Source: Cohnella mopanensis
GTDB taxonomy: Bacteria > Bacillota > Bacilli > Paenibacillales > Paenibacillaceae
Length of the DNA stretch: 33,057 nucleotides
Direction: 5' to 3'
Assembly: GCF_022352055.1 (NCBI RefSeq)
Contig: NZ_JAKRWM010000034.1
Coordinates: 1-33,057, forward strand
The notes below the pieces were generated by a model. That model was not told where the DNA came from and did no database searches. It saw only the letters and a program-made list of their open reading frames with translations. This document shows positions 16,958-26,300 of this stretch, one piece after another. A program made the translations under genes and the position numbers. Each line of letters opens with the position of its first letter. The stretch's first letter is position 1.

Positions 16958-17608
16958 ATGTTACGATTCGAAGAAAAATTGGACGAGTGGATGAACACCC
17001 ATATCTCGGAGTAAAAAAATCATAGGAGACGAGAATTGCTGAATAAGGGACTTGGGCACGGGACGGTTGAATTTTTGCGTTCCATTTGGTTTCCTACCGT
17101 CGGTCATTTCGAGCACCTATTTCCGGAATGGGAAGTACGAGACTTCAACAATGGCTATCGCTATTTGGATCTAGCTTACATGCCGGGGGGCGCCAAAGGC
17201 GGGATAGAAATTCAAGGCTACGGACCACACGCCAGAGATCTTGACGTTAGGCGATTTAAGGATCTTTGCAGACGACACTGTTTGTTGTCTTTGGATGGCT
17301 GGACGTTCTTGCCGATCGCTTATCCGTCGATTATCGATGAACCTCAACAATGCCAGCAGCTCGTTCTAGCTTTTATCGGGAAGTTCATTGCCTCCGATGT
17401 CCCTTCCCAGTTAGCGTGCTCAGAAGCCGAAACGCTCAGATTTGCGCGGCGCTTGCTTCGGCCCTTTACTCCGCTCGAGCTTGCTCACCACCTCAGAGTA
17501 ACCGACCGGCACGCCCGTCGCACGCTGCACAAACTTGTGGATCTGCACATTCTGGAAGTAGCAAGCGGCGGCGAACAACGATCCCGCACCTATAAGCTTC
17601 GCGTATGA
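16958..17608 (+). pseudogene. Nuclease-like (DUF559/Vsr fold) gene interrupted by an in-frame TAA
   Basis: An ATG at 16958 with AGAGGAG 10 nt upstream opens 18 codons (MLRFEEKLDEWM...), then TAA at 17012. The same frame continues without another stop to 17608, and a TTG at 17036 after AGGAGA could restart a 190-residue protein. The text around the stop (THISE-stop-KNHRRRELLNKG) reads as one continuous helix, and from memory Paenibacillus relatives carry such an N-terminal segment in one protein, so a nonsense mutation is likely. The main part resembles a PD-(D/E)XK fold of the DUF559 kind (RYLDLAY, GIEIQGYGPHARD, DGWTFLPIAY); relatives have IDG where this has IQG. A winged-helix-like domain (LAHHLRVTDRHARRTLHKL) ends it. 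Function is unproven. Confidence 0.6.
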
Positions 17609-17636
17609 GCGTTAGTGGCACATGGGTGGTGGGCGG

Positions 17637-17829
17637 AGTAGCTTGGTGAATGGGAGCGCTTAGTGCTTGGAGTCGCTTGGTGCTTGGAGTAACTTGGTGC
17701 TTGGAGTCGCTTGGGGCTTGGAGTCGCTTGGGGCTTGAAGTAGCTTGGTGCTTGAAGTAGCTTGGTGCTTGGAGTCGCTTGGTCTTGGAGTAGCTTGGTG
17801 CTTGGAGTAACTTAGTGCTTGGGGTAGCG
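17637..17829. repeat. 17-bp tandem repeat, about 11 units
   Basis: Units follow AGTMGCTTGGTGCTTGG, for example at 17671, 17688, 17705, 17722, 17739 and 17756. Eleven units plus a partial one are present, each differing from consensus at zero to five positions, and the unit at 17773 has lost one base. There are no spacers, which excludes CRISPR. It looks like a minisatellite formed by slippage or unequal crossing over. Confidence 0.9.
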
Positions 17830-17887
17830 GTTGAGTTGGCATGTTGTGCTAGTATGGGACTGATCCTCATGTGCGTGGGTGAGTGTT

Positions 17888-18067
17888 GCGGACATAGGAG
17901 CCGTTATTCGTGCGATTACCCTAGTATTTATGCTCGTAGCGGACATGAGCGCCGTTATTCACCATATATCTTGGAAATTTGGGGTATTCTTGACCATTTA
18001 ACGGCTCTCAGGTCCGCAGGATCCCGAAAACCGCTCCGATTTCTAGAATAAAGGCTCTGATGTCCGC
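17888..18067. repeat. Four-arm 180-bp inverted repeat, copy B
   Basis: Forward arms start at 17888 and 17939; inverted arms end at 18017 and 18067. Total length (180 bp), forward offset (51 bp), inverted offset (50 bp) and the 79-bp inner block are the same as in copy A at 8719-8898. Spacers have diverged apart from a loosely similar CCATAT...GAAA core. It lies between a plus-strand and a minus-strand gene, as copy A does. Confidence 0.85.
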
Positions 18068-18161
18068 AAGCCTGGAGTGATTCAACAATCTAGGGGGGAC
18101 TCAGCAACTTTATGGCGATCCTGCAACTTAGGGGGACTCAGCTACTTAAGGCGCACTGCCT

Positions 18162-18190
18162 AAAAAAACCGTCAGATCCCCTGACGGTTT
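18162..18190 (-). terminator. Terminator of the xylF operon
   Basis: AAACCGTCAG (18166-18175) and CTGACGGTTT (18181-18190) form a perfect 10-bp stem with a 5-nt loop. The minus strand continues with a T-run (18162-18168). On the plus strand only TTTTAA follows, so the plus direction would be weaker. Confidence 0.88.
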
Positions 18191-18217
18191 TAAGATGCCT
18201 GATCATGAGCGCGACCG

Positions 18218-19330
18218 CTATTTCTTCACGTTCCTGTACACATCTTCCCTGGAATGGAAGCCGTCCGCGATGATCGTTTCATCGACATTAAGCTTGTCGA
18301 CCGCGATCGGGGAAAGGAGAACGGAAGGCACTTCGATTTTCCCGTTGTTCACTTTACTATCCGCGATTACTTTCTCGCCCATCGCCATCTTGACCGCAAG
18401 CGCGGCTGCCGTTTCGGCCAACGCCCGGATCGGCTTATACACCGTCATCGTTTGAGTACCTTCGACGATTCGTTGTACGCCCGCAAGCTCGGCGTCCTGC
18501 CCGGCGACCGGAATTTTGCCCGCAAGCCCTTGCGCCGCAAGCGCCTGAATGACGCTGCCCGCCGTTGCGTCATTCGCCGCGATGACAGCGTCAATCCGAT
18601 TGTCATTGGCTTTAAGAGCCGCTTCCATGTTCACTAGCGCGTTAGCGGGTTTCCAGTCCTTAGACCATTGGTCATATACGACCGTAATATCTCCACTGTC
18701 GATCAAAGGCTGGAGAACATTAAATACCCCTTTTTTGAATAAATGGGCATTGTTATCCGTATCGGCCCCCCCGATATACACGTACTTGCCTTTGGGGACC
18801 AATTTCGTAATGGCTTGCGCTTGAAGCTCCCCCACCTTTTCGTTGTCGAAGGAAACGTACATGTCGATTTCCGAGTTCTTGATTAGGCGATCGTACGCGA
18901 GTACTTTAATCCCGACCGAATGGGCTTTCTTGACGATCGCCGCGGTCGCCTCGGCGTTATGTGGAACGACGACAAGGATATCCACGCCTTGTCCGATCAA
19001 AGTTTCGGCTTGCGAATTCTGCTTCGCTTCATCGCCGTTCGCCACCATAATTTCCACTTCCGCGCCTATTGCTTCGACCGCTTCTTTGAACAGGTCTCTA
19101 TCCTTCAGCCAACGCTCCTCCTGAAACGTATCCATGGAGAAGCCGATTTTGATCTTGTCTCTGGCGGGCGCAAGGCCGCCGCCTGATCCCGTCGCCGCTG
19201 CCGGCATGGATGGAGTACCCGACTCTTGGATGTTGTTCTGAGCTTCATTCCCTAGGCAACCCGATAGGACAGTTAGGCAAATAAGCCCCCATACGCAAAC
19301 CCTAAGCCTAACGAGCATTCCCAGCTTCAA
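18218..19330 (-). CDS. xylF: XylF-type D-xylose-binding lipoprotein without adjacent xylGH
   Basis: Extracytoplasmic sugar receptor of 370 residues. TTG at 19330 is chosen because AAGGAGGGG lies 6 nt upstream; the longer frame to 19384 would put that site inside the coding region. The lipobox is LSGC with Cys25. It closely follows E. coli XylF in memory: EERWLKDRDLF, VLAYDRLI, YVSFDNEKVGELQAQ, AANDATAG, GQDAELAGVQRI and GTQTMTVYKPI. That makes D-xylose or a related pentose the likely ligand. It is the last gene of the sensor-kinase-regulator-xylF operon, 31 bp after the regulator stop. The ATPase and permease that usually follow xylF are absent; a terminator and repeats come instead. It may share GguAB or another transporter. 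Confidence 0.85.
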   Translation of the reverse strand: MKLGMLVRLRVCVWGLICLTVLSGCLGNEAQNNIQESGTPSMPAAATGSGGGLAPARDKIKIGFSMDTFQEERWLKDRDLFKEAVEAIGAEVEIMVANGDEAKQNSQAETLIGQGVDILVVVPHNAEATAAIVKKAHSVGIKVLAYDRLIKNSEIDMYVSFDNEKVGELQAQAITKLVPKGKYVYIGGADTDNNAHLFKKGVFNVLQPLIDSGDITVVYDQWSKDWKPANALVNMEAALKANDNRIDAVIAANDATAGSVIQALAAQGLAGKIPVAGQDAELAGVQRIVEGTQTMTVYKPIRALAETAAALAVKMAMGEKVIADSKVNNGKIEVPSVLLSPIAVDKLNVDETIIADGFHSREDVYRNVKK

Positions 19331-19361
19331 CGACTTCCCCTCCTTTTTGTATTGAGTCGCA

Positions 19362-20909
19362 TTAACCGTCCGTTTTTTTGCCAAGAAGCGTCTTCCGATA
19401 CTCCGTCGGCGAGACGTCGCACATTTTTTTGAACACCTTGCTGAAATAATTCGGATCGTGGTAGCCGATCTCGAATGTTATTTCCTTTAGGCTCTTGTCC
19501 GGATCGCTCATCAGCTTCTTGGCCTTCTCGATCCGGCATTCGGTTAAGAAATCGATGTAATTGACTCCGAGCTGCTCCTTGAACATTTTGCTTATGTAGA
19601 AAGGGCTTAAACCGACCCTCTTGCCAATCGCATCCAGCGTAATATCCCTATGGGAATGCTCGACGATATATTGCTTAATCTGCTGAATCGTATCCGGTTC
19701 CAGCTGTTCATAATGTTTCACGTACGACTGCCTCATTAGGTCAAGCAGGAGACCCGATTCGGAGCGCAACTGCCGATAATCCTGCGACTGAAAAGAATAT
19801 AAGGGCATATCCGTTTCGACACCCATTTCGATCAACACCCGCGAAGCAATCCAGAGCAACTCCAGCACGCGTTGCTGCGCTTGCAGCAGATCGGCTCCTT
19901 CATTCTCGTAACGTCGAATGAAATCCATAATGTCCGCGCGGACTTGTTCCCATTGCCCAAGCCGGATTTGATCGAAGAACTGTTTTTCCCGTTGCTTGGC
20001 AAAATGGCCTTCGCGGGCAACGCCTAGAACAGGCGTATCGCAATAAAAACGGTATTTCACGGGTAGCGTCGGATCCATGGAAGCGATTAGCGCTTCTTGA
20101 TAAGACTGTCTGATCTGATCCAGCGTCCCGCAAGCGTTCCCGATCCCGACGAACCAGCCCGTGCCGACTTCGGACTTCGCCACGGAAAGAATTTCGTTAG
20201 CCAAGGATACGGCTTGAGAACGGAAAGTACGATCCGGTTCCCGGAACACGATGATCGGAATTTGGCGGCCATACAATGCGCCAACCCAACCGCTCCCCGT
20301 CTGCCTAACCTTATCTTTAACCGCTGAGTAGAAGCTTTCCGAGCCATTCGGCAGCAAGACGATCAAAGCGAACTTCTCGTTCGTCGTCCCAACGCCTAGC
20401 AGCCCGACCAGTTCATCCAAATGGACTTCATGCACGTGATCGAACAATAATTGCGTAACGACGTCCGTCTCGACGAGCGGCAATGCTTTTTGCAGCACAT
20501 CCTGCTGGAGCCTGTTCCTTTCTATCAATTTACGCTCTTCCTCTATTTGCTTCAGAACTTTGCCGACCGTCGCCACGATTTCGCTAGCTTTGCTCGGCTT
20601 GAGCAAATAGTCCTTAACGCCAAGCTTGATCGCCTTTCGTGCATATTCGAACGTATCGTACGCCGTTACCATAACGAATTTAATGCTAGGATAGTCTGCG
20701 CTGATTCTTTCTAACGCCTCTAGTCCGCTTATCCCCGGCATCTTGATATCCATGAAGATCAAATCCGGCTGGAACTCACCGGCCATCTGTATGGCGATTT
20801 TCCCGTTTTTCGCATGTTCGATAGCAAGCCCCGCAAAGTTTTTCTGCAATATCGCTTGCAGCCCTTCCCGCTCGATCTGCTCGTCATCTACGATCAGGAG
20901 CTTAATCAT
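19362..20909 (-). CDS. YesN-type response regulator with AraC DNA-binding domain
   Basis: Cytosolic activator of 515 residues, phosphorylated by the adjacent LytS-type kinase. The receiver domain (about 1-120) has the acidic pair Asp9-Asp10 region (IVDDE), phospho-acceptor Asp54 (IFMDIKMPG) and Lys104 (YLLKPS). A long middle region links to a C-terminal AraC double helix-turn-helix (about 410-510; ITLDAIGKRVGLSPFYISKMFKE and ITFEIGYHDPNYFSKVFKK). The ATG lies 1 nt after the kinase stop and its AAGGGGA ribosome site is inside the kinase gene, so the two are translationally coupled. In clostridia the equivalent YesN activates xylose transport genes; here xylF in the same operon and perhaps the chvE operon are likely targets. 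Confidence 0.92.
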   Translation of the reverse strand: MIKLLIVDDEQIEREGLQAILQKNFAGLAIEHAKNGKIAIQMAGEFQPDLIFMDIKMPGISGLEALERISADYPSIKFVMVTAYDTFEYARKAIKLGVKDYLLKPSKASEIVATVGKVLKQIEEERKLIERNRLQQDVLQKALPLVETDVVTQLLFDHVHEVHLDELVGLLGVGTTNEKFALIVLLPNGSESFYSAVKDKVRQTGSGWVGALYGRQIPIIVFREPDRTFRSQAVSLANEILSVAKSEVGTGWFVGIGNACGTLDQIRQSYQEALIASMDPTLPVKYRFYCDTPVLGVAREGHFAKQREKQFFDQIRLGQWEQVRADIMDFIRRYENEGADLLQAQQRVLELLWIASRVLIEMGVETDMPLYSFQSQDYRQLRSESGLLLDLMRQSYVKHYEQLEPDTIQQIKQYIVEHSHRDITLDAIGKRVGLSPFYISKMFKEQLGVNYIDFLTECRIEKAKKLMSDPDKSLKEITFEIGYHDPNYFSKVFKKMCDVSPTEYRKTLLGKKTDG

Positions 20910-20910
20910 A

Positions 20911-22356
20911 CTATTCGTTTCCCCTTGTTTTCGATATTTTCATCATAATCTTGGTACCGCGCTCTGAACCTGAACCGCTCTCTATCCCTATGACATCTTC
21001 GTACCCATAGAAAAGGCGAAGCCGCCTGACGACATTGCTAAATCCTATTCCGGTGGAATGTCCTTCCGTTTCGACCGGGTGCTCCTCTAGGATTTGCTTA
21101 ATCTTAAGCTCCGTCATCCCCGGTCCATCGTCTTCGATCTCGATGGTTACCCGGTCTTCCCCATCGATAATGCGAAACCATATCGTGCCGCCGTTCTCCT
21201 CTGGCTCGACCGCATGGATGACTGCATTCTCGACAATCGGCTGTAACGTAAGGGCGGGAATCTGATAATGAAGACAGGATTCGTCGATTTCCGTATGAAA
21301 CTGCAAGCGTTCTGTAAATCTTGCTTTCTGTATTTCAATATATTGCCGCAGTACCTTCACTTCATCGTATAGCGTAACGGACCTATCCAACCGTTTTAAG
21401 TTGTATCGGAGCAATCCAGCAACGCTTGCGAGCAAATCGCTCGTTTCTTCGGAGCCTTCCAAATACGCCTTCTTGGAAAGCGTGTTAAGCGTGTTGAACA
21501 AAAAGTGCGGATTGATCTGGCTCTGCAAGCTGCGTAGCTGGCTTTCCTGTAACAGGAGCTTATTCTGTTGCAGTTCGTTCTCGAGCTGCGCCTTCTGTTG
21601 GATTTCCGAGATCAAGTTGTTAATATTGATGCGCATGCGATCGAACATCTTCGCGAGGAAGGAAATTTCGTCGTTGGACTCTACCTCGATCTGCAAATCG
21701 AACCGTCCCCGCGACAGCTCCTTAGCCGCTTGCGTCAGCTTCAGCACCGGTCTCGTAATGCTTAACGAGAACCAATACGTGAACAATAAGAGCAAGAGCG
21801 TAATGAGCAGCAGCAACCACATCCCGAGCTTCTTCAATTCGGCGGATTGCTCGATAATGCTTCGATAGAAGCGATCGTACGTCTTCAGCTCCGTGTCGAG
21901 AAGGGTGAGCGTCATGTCGGAGATGTATTTGGATATACGCGTCGCTTCCGAGAAAGCTTTCGCGGAATCCTCCGTTTCCTTCTCCGACAGGAACATCAGC
22001 GATCTATCCGTCGTCTCGACGAGGCTATCGATCAAGTTCATGTAGTTGGTCAACGCGAAATCGTTATCCACGTTCCTTAGGTCGATGACCTCCAGCCTTG
22101 CTTTACGGATATTCTCCTTGCTCTCATTCAGTTGCACGAGATTGGCATCGTTCGGCGCTAGCAAATAGTTGTTCAGATCCGTAATCGTTTGCTGGCTCGC
22201 GCTCGTCACTTCGTTCATCCGTAAATACCGTTGCAAAATATCGTTGTATTGATTTTGGGTTTTCTGGTTGTAATAGGTGAGAGCGCCCCAGATTGCCATC
22301 ATGATAAACAAGACGACCGCGGCCAACGTCCATATTTTCTTCTGGATGCTGTTCAT
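20911..22356 (-). CDS. LytS-type sugar-sensing histidine kinase
   Basis: Membrane kinase of 481 residues. The ATG at 22356 shares ATGA with the stop of the upstream sensor gene, so the longer frame to 22437 is rejected. TM1 is at about 8-28, an external helical sensor region at about 29-176 and TM2 at about 177-199. HAMP spans about 200-252 (ITRPVLKLTQAAKELSRG), followed by a coiled coil. The His_kinase domain has His284 (QINPHFLFNTLN), and the HATPase has Asn377 (QPIVENAVIH), DDGPGM and GIGFSNV boxes, all complete. In the XylFII-LytS system a membrane-tethered sugar-binding protein docks on the kinase and controls it; the gene order and coupling here match that. Confidence 0.92.
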   Translation of the reverse strand: MNSIQKKIWTLAAVVLFIMMAIWGALTYYNQKTQNQYNDILQRYLRMNEVTSASQQTITDLNNYLLAPNDANLVQLNESKENIRKARLEVIDLRNVDNDFALTNYMNLIDSLVETTDRSLMFLSEKETEDSAKAFSEATRISKYISDMTLTLLDTELKTYDRFYRSIIEQSAELKKLGMWLLLLITLLLLLFTYWFSLSITRPVLKLTQAAKELSRGRFDLQIEVESNDEISFLAKMFDRMRININNLISEIQQKAQLENELQQNKLLLQESQLRSLQSQINPHFLFNTLNTLSKKAYLEGSEETSDLLASVAGLLRYNLKRLDRSVTLYDEVKVLRQYIEIQKARFTERLQFHTEIDESCLHYQIPALTLQPIVENAVIHAVEPEENGGTIWFRIIDGEDRVTIEIEDDGPGMTELKIKQILEEHPVETEGHSTGIGFSNVVRRLRLFYGYEDVIGIESGSGSERGTKIMMKISKTRGNE

Positions 22357-23330
22357 CGCGTGTTCGCCGCCTTCAACATCCGAATATCGGTGAGATATCC
22401 GTCCGTATTGAGAGGGACCATCTCGCCAGTTAACCATTTAATCATAAGATTCACGCTAATCTTGCCCATCGTCTCGGGGGATTGCTCGATCATCCCGTCG
22501 AGCTTACCTTGCACGAGCAGAGAGAACGTATCCGGGCTATCGTCGAAGGAATAGATATGATAAGGCTCGACCTTGGAGCGCCTCCCGATCTCTTGAATCA
22601 TTGCTTCCGCGATATTCGCATTAACGGCTATAAATGCATCTAAATCGGGTAAACGATTCATGAGGTCTTGAGTCGTAGCGATGACCTGTTGCCTCGTGTC
22701 AGCCGTTTCCGCATATTCCGTCCGAACATTCGGATATTTGTTCAGGACGTCATAGATGCCTTTTAATCGTTGCTCTTGATAATACTCCTGACGGCTGTCG
22801 CCCATAAGGACGACTTTACCTGTATGTCCCATGTCGGATAGCAGCTGCTTCGCAATCAATTCGCCTGCCAAATACTGATCCGATCCTACGTAAGTCCTTC
22901 TAAGGCTTTCCGCCATCGGCACGTCATTCGCCACGGTAATGATAGGGATGCCGTAGAAGGCGGCCTTCAGTTTCGTTAAGTTTTTGAACTCCTCGGTGTC
23001 CAGACCCTGCACGATAATTCCGTCTACTTTGGAGTCGATGGCGATCTCGATTTTTTTCAAGAAATCCTCTTGGTTTTTGTTGTAGCTTCCCCAAACTTCG
23101 ATGCTCGCCCCGTTCTTCTGGGCTTCTTCGATCGCGCCTCCGCCGACTTTGACCCAGAACGGCGTCTCCAGCTCTTGCGTAATCAGAACAAGGCGATACT
23201 GCGCTTGCTTATGGGCTGAGGTTCGCGGCAATTGCCATTCGGAACGAAACACTTTATACGCCGATACGAACGTAAAATAAAACAAGATGACGCATGCGAG
23301 ACCGAGTATGAGAATGACCGTTTTTCGCAA
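22353..23330 (-). CDS. Membrane-anchored sugar-binding sensor (XylFII-like)
   Basis: A 325-residue periplasmic-binding-protein homologue whose uncleaved N-terminal TM segment (about 4-24, no lipobox) tethers it outside the cell. The start is TTG at 23330 with GGAG 9 nt upstream. The Peripla_BP fold is seen in LVLITQELETPFWVKVGGGA, DGIIVQGLD, IPIITVANDVP, YVGSDQYLAGE, VVLMGDSR and the late SFDDSPDT. It is the first gene of the operon and overlaps the kinase by 4 nt. This arrangement, sensor-LytS-YesN, matches the clostridial D-xylose receptor system, so its job is probably to bind sugar and gate the kinase rather than to transport. The sugar is inferred from the xylF at the operon's end. No clear promoter is visible in the 48-bp gap upstream. 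Confidence 0.85.
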   Translation of the reverse strand: MRKTVILILGLACVILFYFTFVSAYKVFRSEWQLPRTSAHKQAQYRLVLITQELETPFWVKVGGGAIEEAQKNGASIEVWGSYNKNQEDFLKKIEIAIDSKVDGIIVQGLDTEEFKNLTKLKAAFYGIPIITVANDVPMAESLRRTYVGSDQYLAGELIAKQLLSDMGHTGKVVLMGDSRQEYYQEQRLKGIYDVLNKYPNVRTEYAETADTRQQVIATTQDLMNRLPDLDAFIAVNANIAEAMIQEIGRRSKVEPYHIYSFDDSPDTFSLLVQGKLDGMIEQSPETMGKISVNLMIKWLTGEMVPLNTDGYLTDIRMLKAANTR

Positions 23331-23378
23331 GAGAATGAGCTCCGTTTCCCTAGTATGCTATATCCTTTTTATCATCCG

Positions 23379-26300
23379 CTAACCCTTGCCGATATCGCGA
23401 TTCCGCGATTGCTGAAACCGTTCGGCTAGAACGCGAATAATTCCTTTAAGAACTTCGATGCGTTGGAAGCAAAAAGCGATGACCTGCTCCCTGCTCAATT
23501 GTATTAATACGGTTCGAGTGACTGCCTTACAATCGGCCGACCTAGGTTCCCCATCGATAATGGCCATCTCTCCGAAGCTTTGGCCAACGCCAAGCGACGC
23601 CAAAGACTCGCTTCCCTTATGAACTTGAACCTGCCCTTCAATAATACCGAACAGGGTATCGCCATCTTCGCCTATTCGGCATATCGGCTCCCCCGCTTCG
23701 TATACGCTCTCCTTTACCATATGTGCCAGATGCAAGAAGTCTGTCTGCGAGCAATGTGCGAACAGACCAATTCTCTGCAACGTCAACATGCGTCGTACTA
23801 TCGTTTCGTTGCTCTCTTGAACTTCATTCTGTGAATGGTCATGATCAAGTTCAACCGTTGCAGCAGCCTCATGTTCTGCGGCTAGGGTGACCTCCGATAC
23901 GGGTATTCTTGCATTCATGGAACGGAGACGACGAGAAAGCAGCTTCATCATCTCCAACGCAATCTCTGTTCTCTCGAACAATAAATCGTAGAAGGCTTGG
24001 GAAGTGAGCCGATATAGCTCGGTATCCTCCTCGGCGATAATCGTTGCCGATCTTGGACCGTGCGAAATGACGGCCATCTCTCCCACGCATTCATTCGCGC
24101 TTAGCTCGCCTATTTTCACCATTCGTTGGTAAATTCCCATCGTTCCTTGTTTAATCAAGTAGAGGGAATCTCCCGTATCCATTTCCGTAATAATCGGAGT
24201 TTTTATCGTCGCATGAACAGGCTCCAACTGCTTGGAAATATGAAATAAATCCCTGCCGGGTAATTCGGAGAATAACGATACGTTTTTCAACAGATGAACA
24301 CGTTCCAGCGATTCATCATTCAGCTCTGTTCCCGGCGAATGGACATGATCGATTAATCGGCGCATCCATGGATCAGCTTGACCCTGTAACCAATCAAGGC
24401 TTGTCTCGGCGAGCGTAGGTTCCGAAGCCCCTTCCCGCAAGGTAGTTTTCTGCGTAATGATCCTCGTCATCTCGGTACGCAGCTTTCCGGTCAGCAGTTG
24501 ATCGATCACCTCGGCAGCGTTGGCCTGCTGCCTGACATCGCCGGTCGACCAGTTGGCATAGACGGCGTGAATCGTTTTCGCATCGTATACTAAGGCCAGT
24601 AGCTCGAATAGGGTTCTGACCTGACGGGCTATCGTTTCCTCTATCGCTTCAATAAGCAATTTAAGCCTATCCGTATCAGGAAGATTTAGCCTGTGCTTCA
24701 CCCACTCCCAATATAATGCGATTTCCATCATAACTAGTTGTTCGCCATAACCAGGATCAATGGAACAACCTTCGCTCTTCATTCGAGCGGCCGATTCTAC
24801 TGCCTTCTCTCGCATATCTACTGTCAATTGGCTATAGCCCTCCAGCAATGCATCGAAAGCTTTGGCCGTTCCTATGGTTTCCAGTACGCGAGGGATGTGC
24901 AGATGATCTTGATCGGCATATAAATAGGTTTTAAGCAAAGGAATGATCCCGTTCTCTTCATAGGCAGCCATCGCTTCGATCGCCTGCTGTCTGGTACTGC
25001 TTTCTTCTAGTAGTGGAACTATATAAGGAATCAATTCCGGAATACGCAAACTCTTGGCTGATTTCAACGCGCCTATTCTTACCCGGTCGGAGGAGTCGCC
25101 CAGCATCGGGATTAAGGGCTTATAGAAGCTGGATATCCCGATTACCCCGAATAAGTTAGCCATTGCCGTTCTTTCTTCCTCGCGCTCGCTGCCGAGCATT
25201 TCCTTTAAGGCTCCCACAGCATGAAACATGCCTTCTATCCCGTAATACTTAATCAATCCCGCAATGGCTACCGAGCGGATTTGCGATTCGTTTTCCTTCA
25301 ACAAATCAACGATGCGTTCCATATTCGATTCTTTCGCATAAGCAGCAATTGCTAGTATCGCATTAGACCGAATACGTATTATCGGCGAATCCATGAGGGA
25401 ATATAAAAGGGGCTCCGCTTCAAGAGGGACCGTTAATTGAATAGATTGCAAAATGGCGATCTGGATTTCTTCCGAGGGATGCTGCAGCAACTCCCCCATA
25501 TAAGGCTTCACATCGAACTCGGGGAGCCCCTGCAATAATTGAAAAGCATACATCGCTTGCTGCTTGTCCGAACCGCGCAAAGCTTCAACCATCACTTGAA
25601 TGCTAGCCGGATCCATAAGATTCACGTTATCATCTCGCATAGACATCGTCTTGGACTGTAACGTGGTTAGCAGCATCCGCAGATACGCCTTCTTAATCTT
25701 GATAGCCGCCACCATACCGCACGTAATTAAGCCAAGAATAATATAACTGAATTGTTCGATCGATAATTTCTGCGATAAGAGCAATAGGCTGATTGCCGCA
25801 ATTCCCTTGGCTCCATTCCGAACGATACCATCCAGAAAGCCTTTAGCCCGCCCTCGCCATTCCGGTGGAATAGGAAACATAATCAATTGGCTAACGGAGC
25901 TATATACCGTGTCTCCCAACACCTTGTCGCTACCCTTCACCATCGTGGCAATCGCAACGACAGGCATGATCAACAGCAGAGCGCTTCCCGTAAACAATAC
26001 GAAGGGGAACACGAGAATAGCCGTTGTCACTCCGAACCGGGTAATCAATTTGCCAGACATAAAAAATTGCACCAGAAGCGCCAGTATTCCCGCATAGCCG
26101 TAGAAGCTTCCCATAAAACCGGCTAAAGCTTCGTTCTGCAAGCTTCCACGAAGAATAATCTTGAACTGATAATCGATAAGCGTTAGCGAAATGACTATCG
26201 TTCCTGCTACTATGGCCACATACCGCAAATGAGGAACCGCTTGGAATAGTCCTTGCTGCTTCTCCGTCGCTCGCCCCGGTTTCTTCGGGGTATTCTTAAC

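Larger units (their letters stand above)
17609..18165. other. Repeat-rich convergent intergenic region
   Basis: No gene is supported in this stretch between the nuclease-like gene and xylF. It contains a 17-bp tandem repeat (17637-17829), the second four-arm element (17888-18067) and two imperfect copies of AGGGGGACTCAGCWACTT at 18092-18110 and 18130-18147. Open frames across the tandem repeat code only for low-complexity peptide and lack ribosome sites. Confidence 0.7.

Noticed and set aside
17637..17829. Possible CRISPR array
   Set aside because: Units are 17 bp, contiguous, variable and have no spacers; no cas gene is present.
17493..17870. Minus-strand open frame of low-complexity peptide (LLQAPSDSKHQATSS repeats)
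   Set aside because: It is a translation of the 17-bp tandem repeat; 17 is not a multiple of three, the frame only stays open by chance, and it has no ribosome site. It also overlaps the nuclease-like gene.
20911..22437. Longer form of the LytS-type kinase starting at 22437
   Set aside because: It would overlap the sensor gene by 85 nt and adds a hydrophilic segment with no family match; the ATGA overlap at 22356 is the standard coupling.
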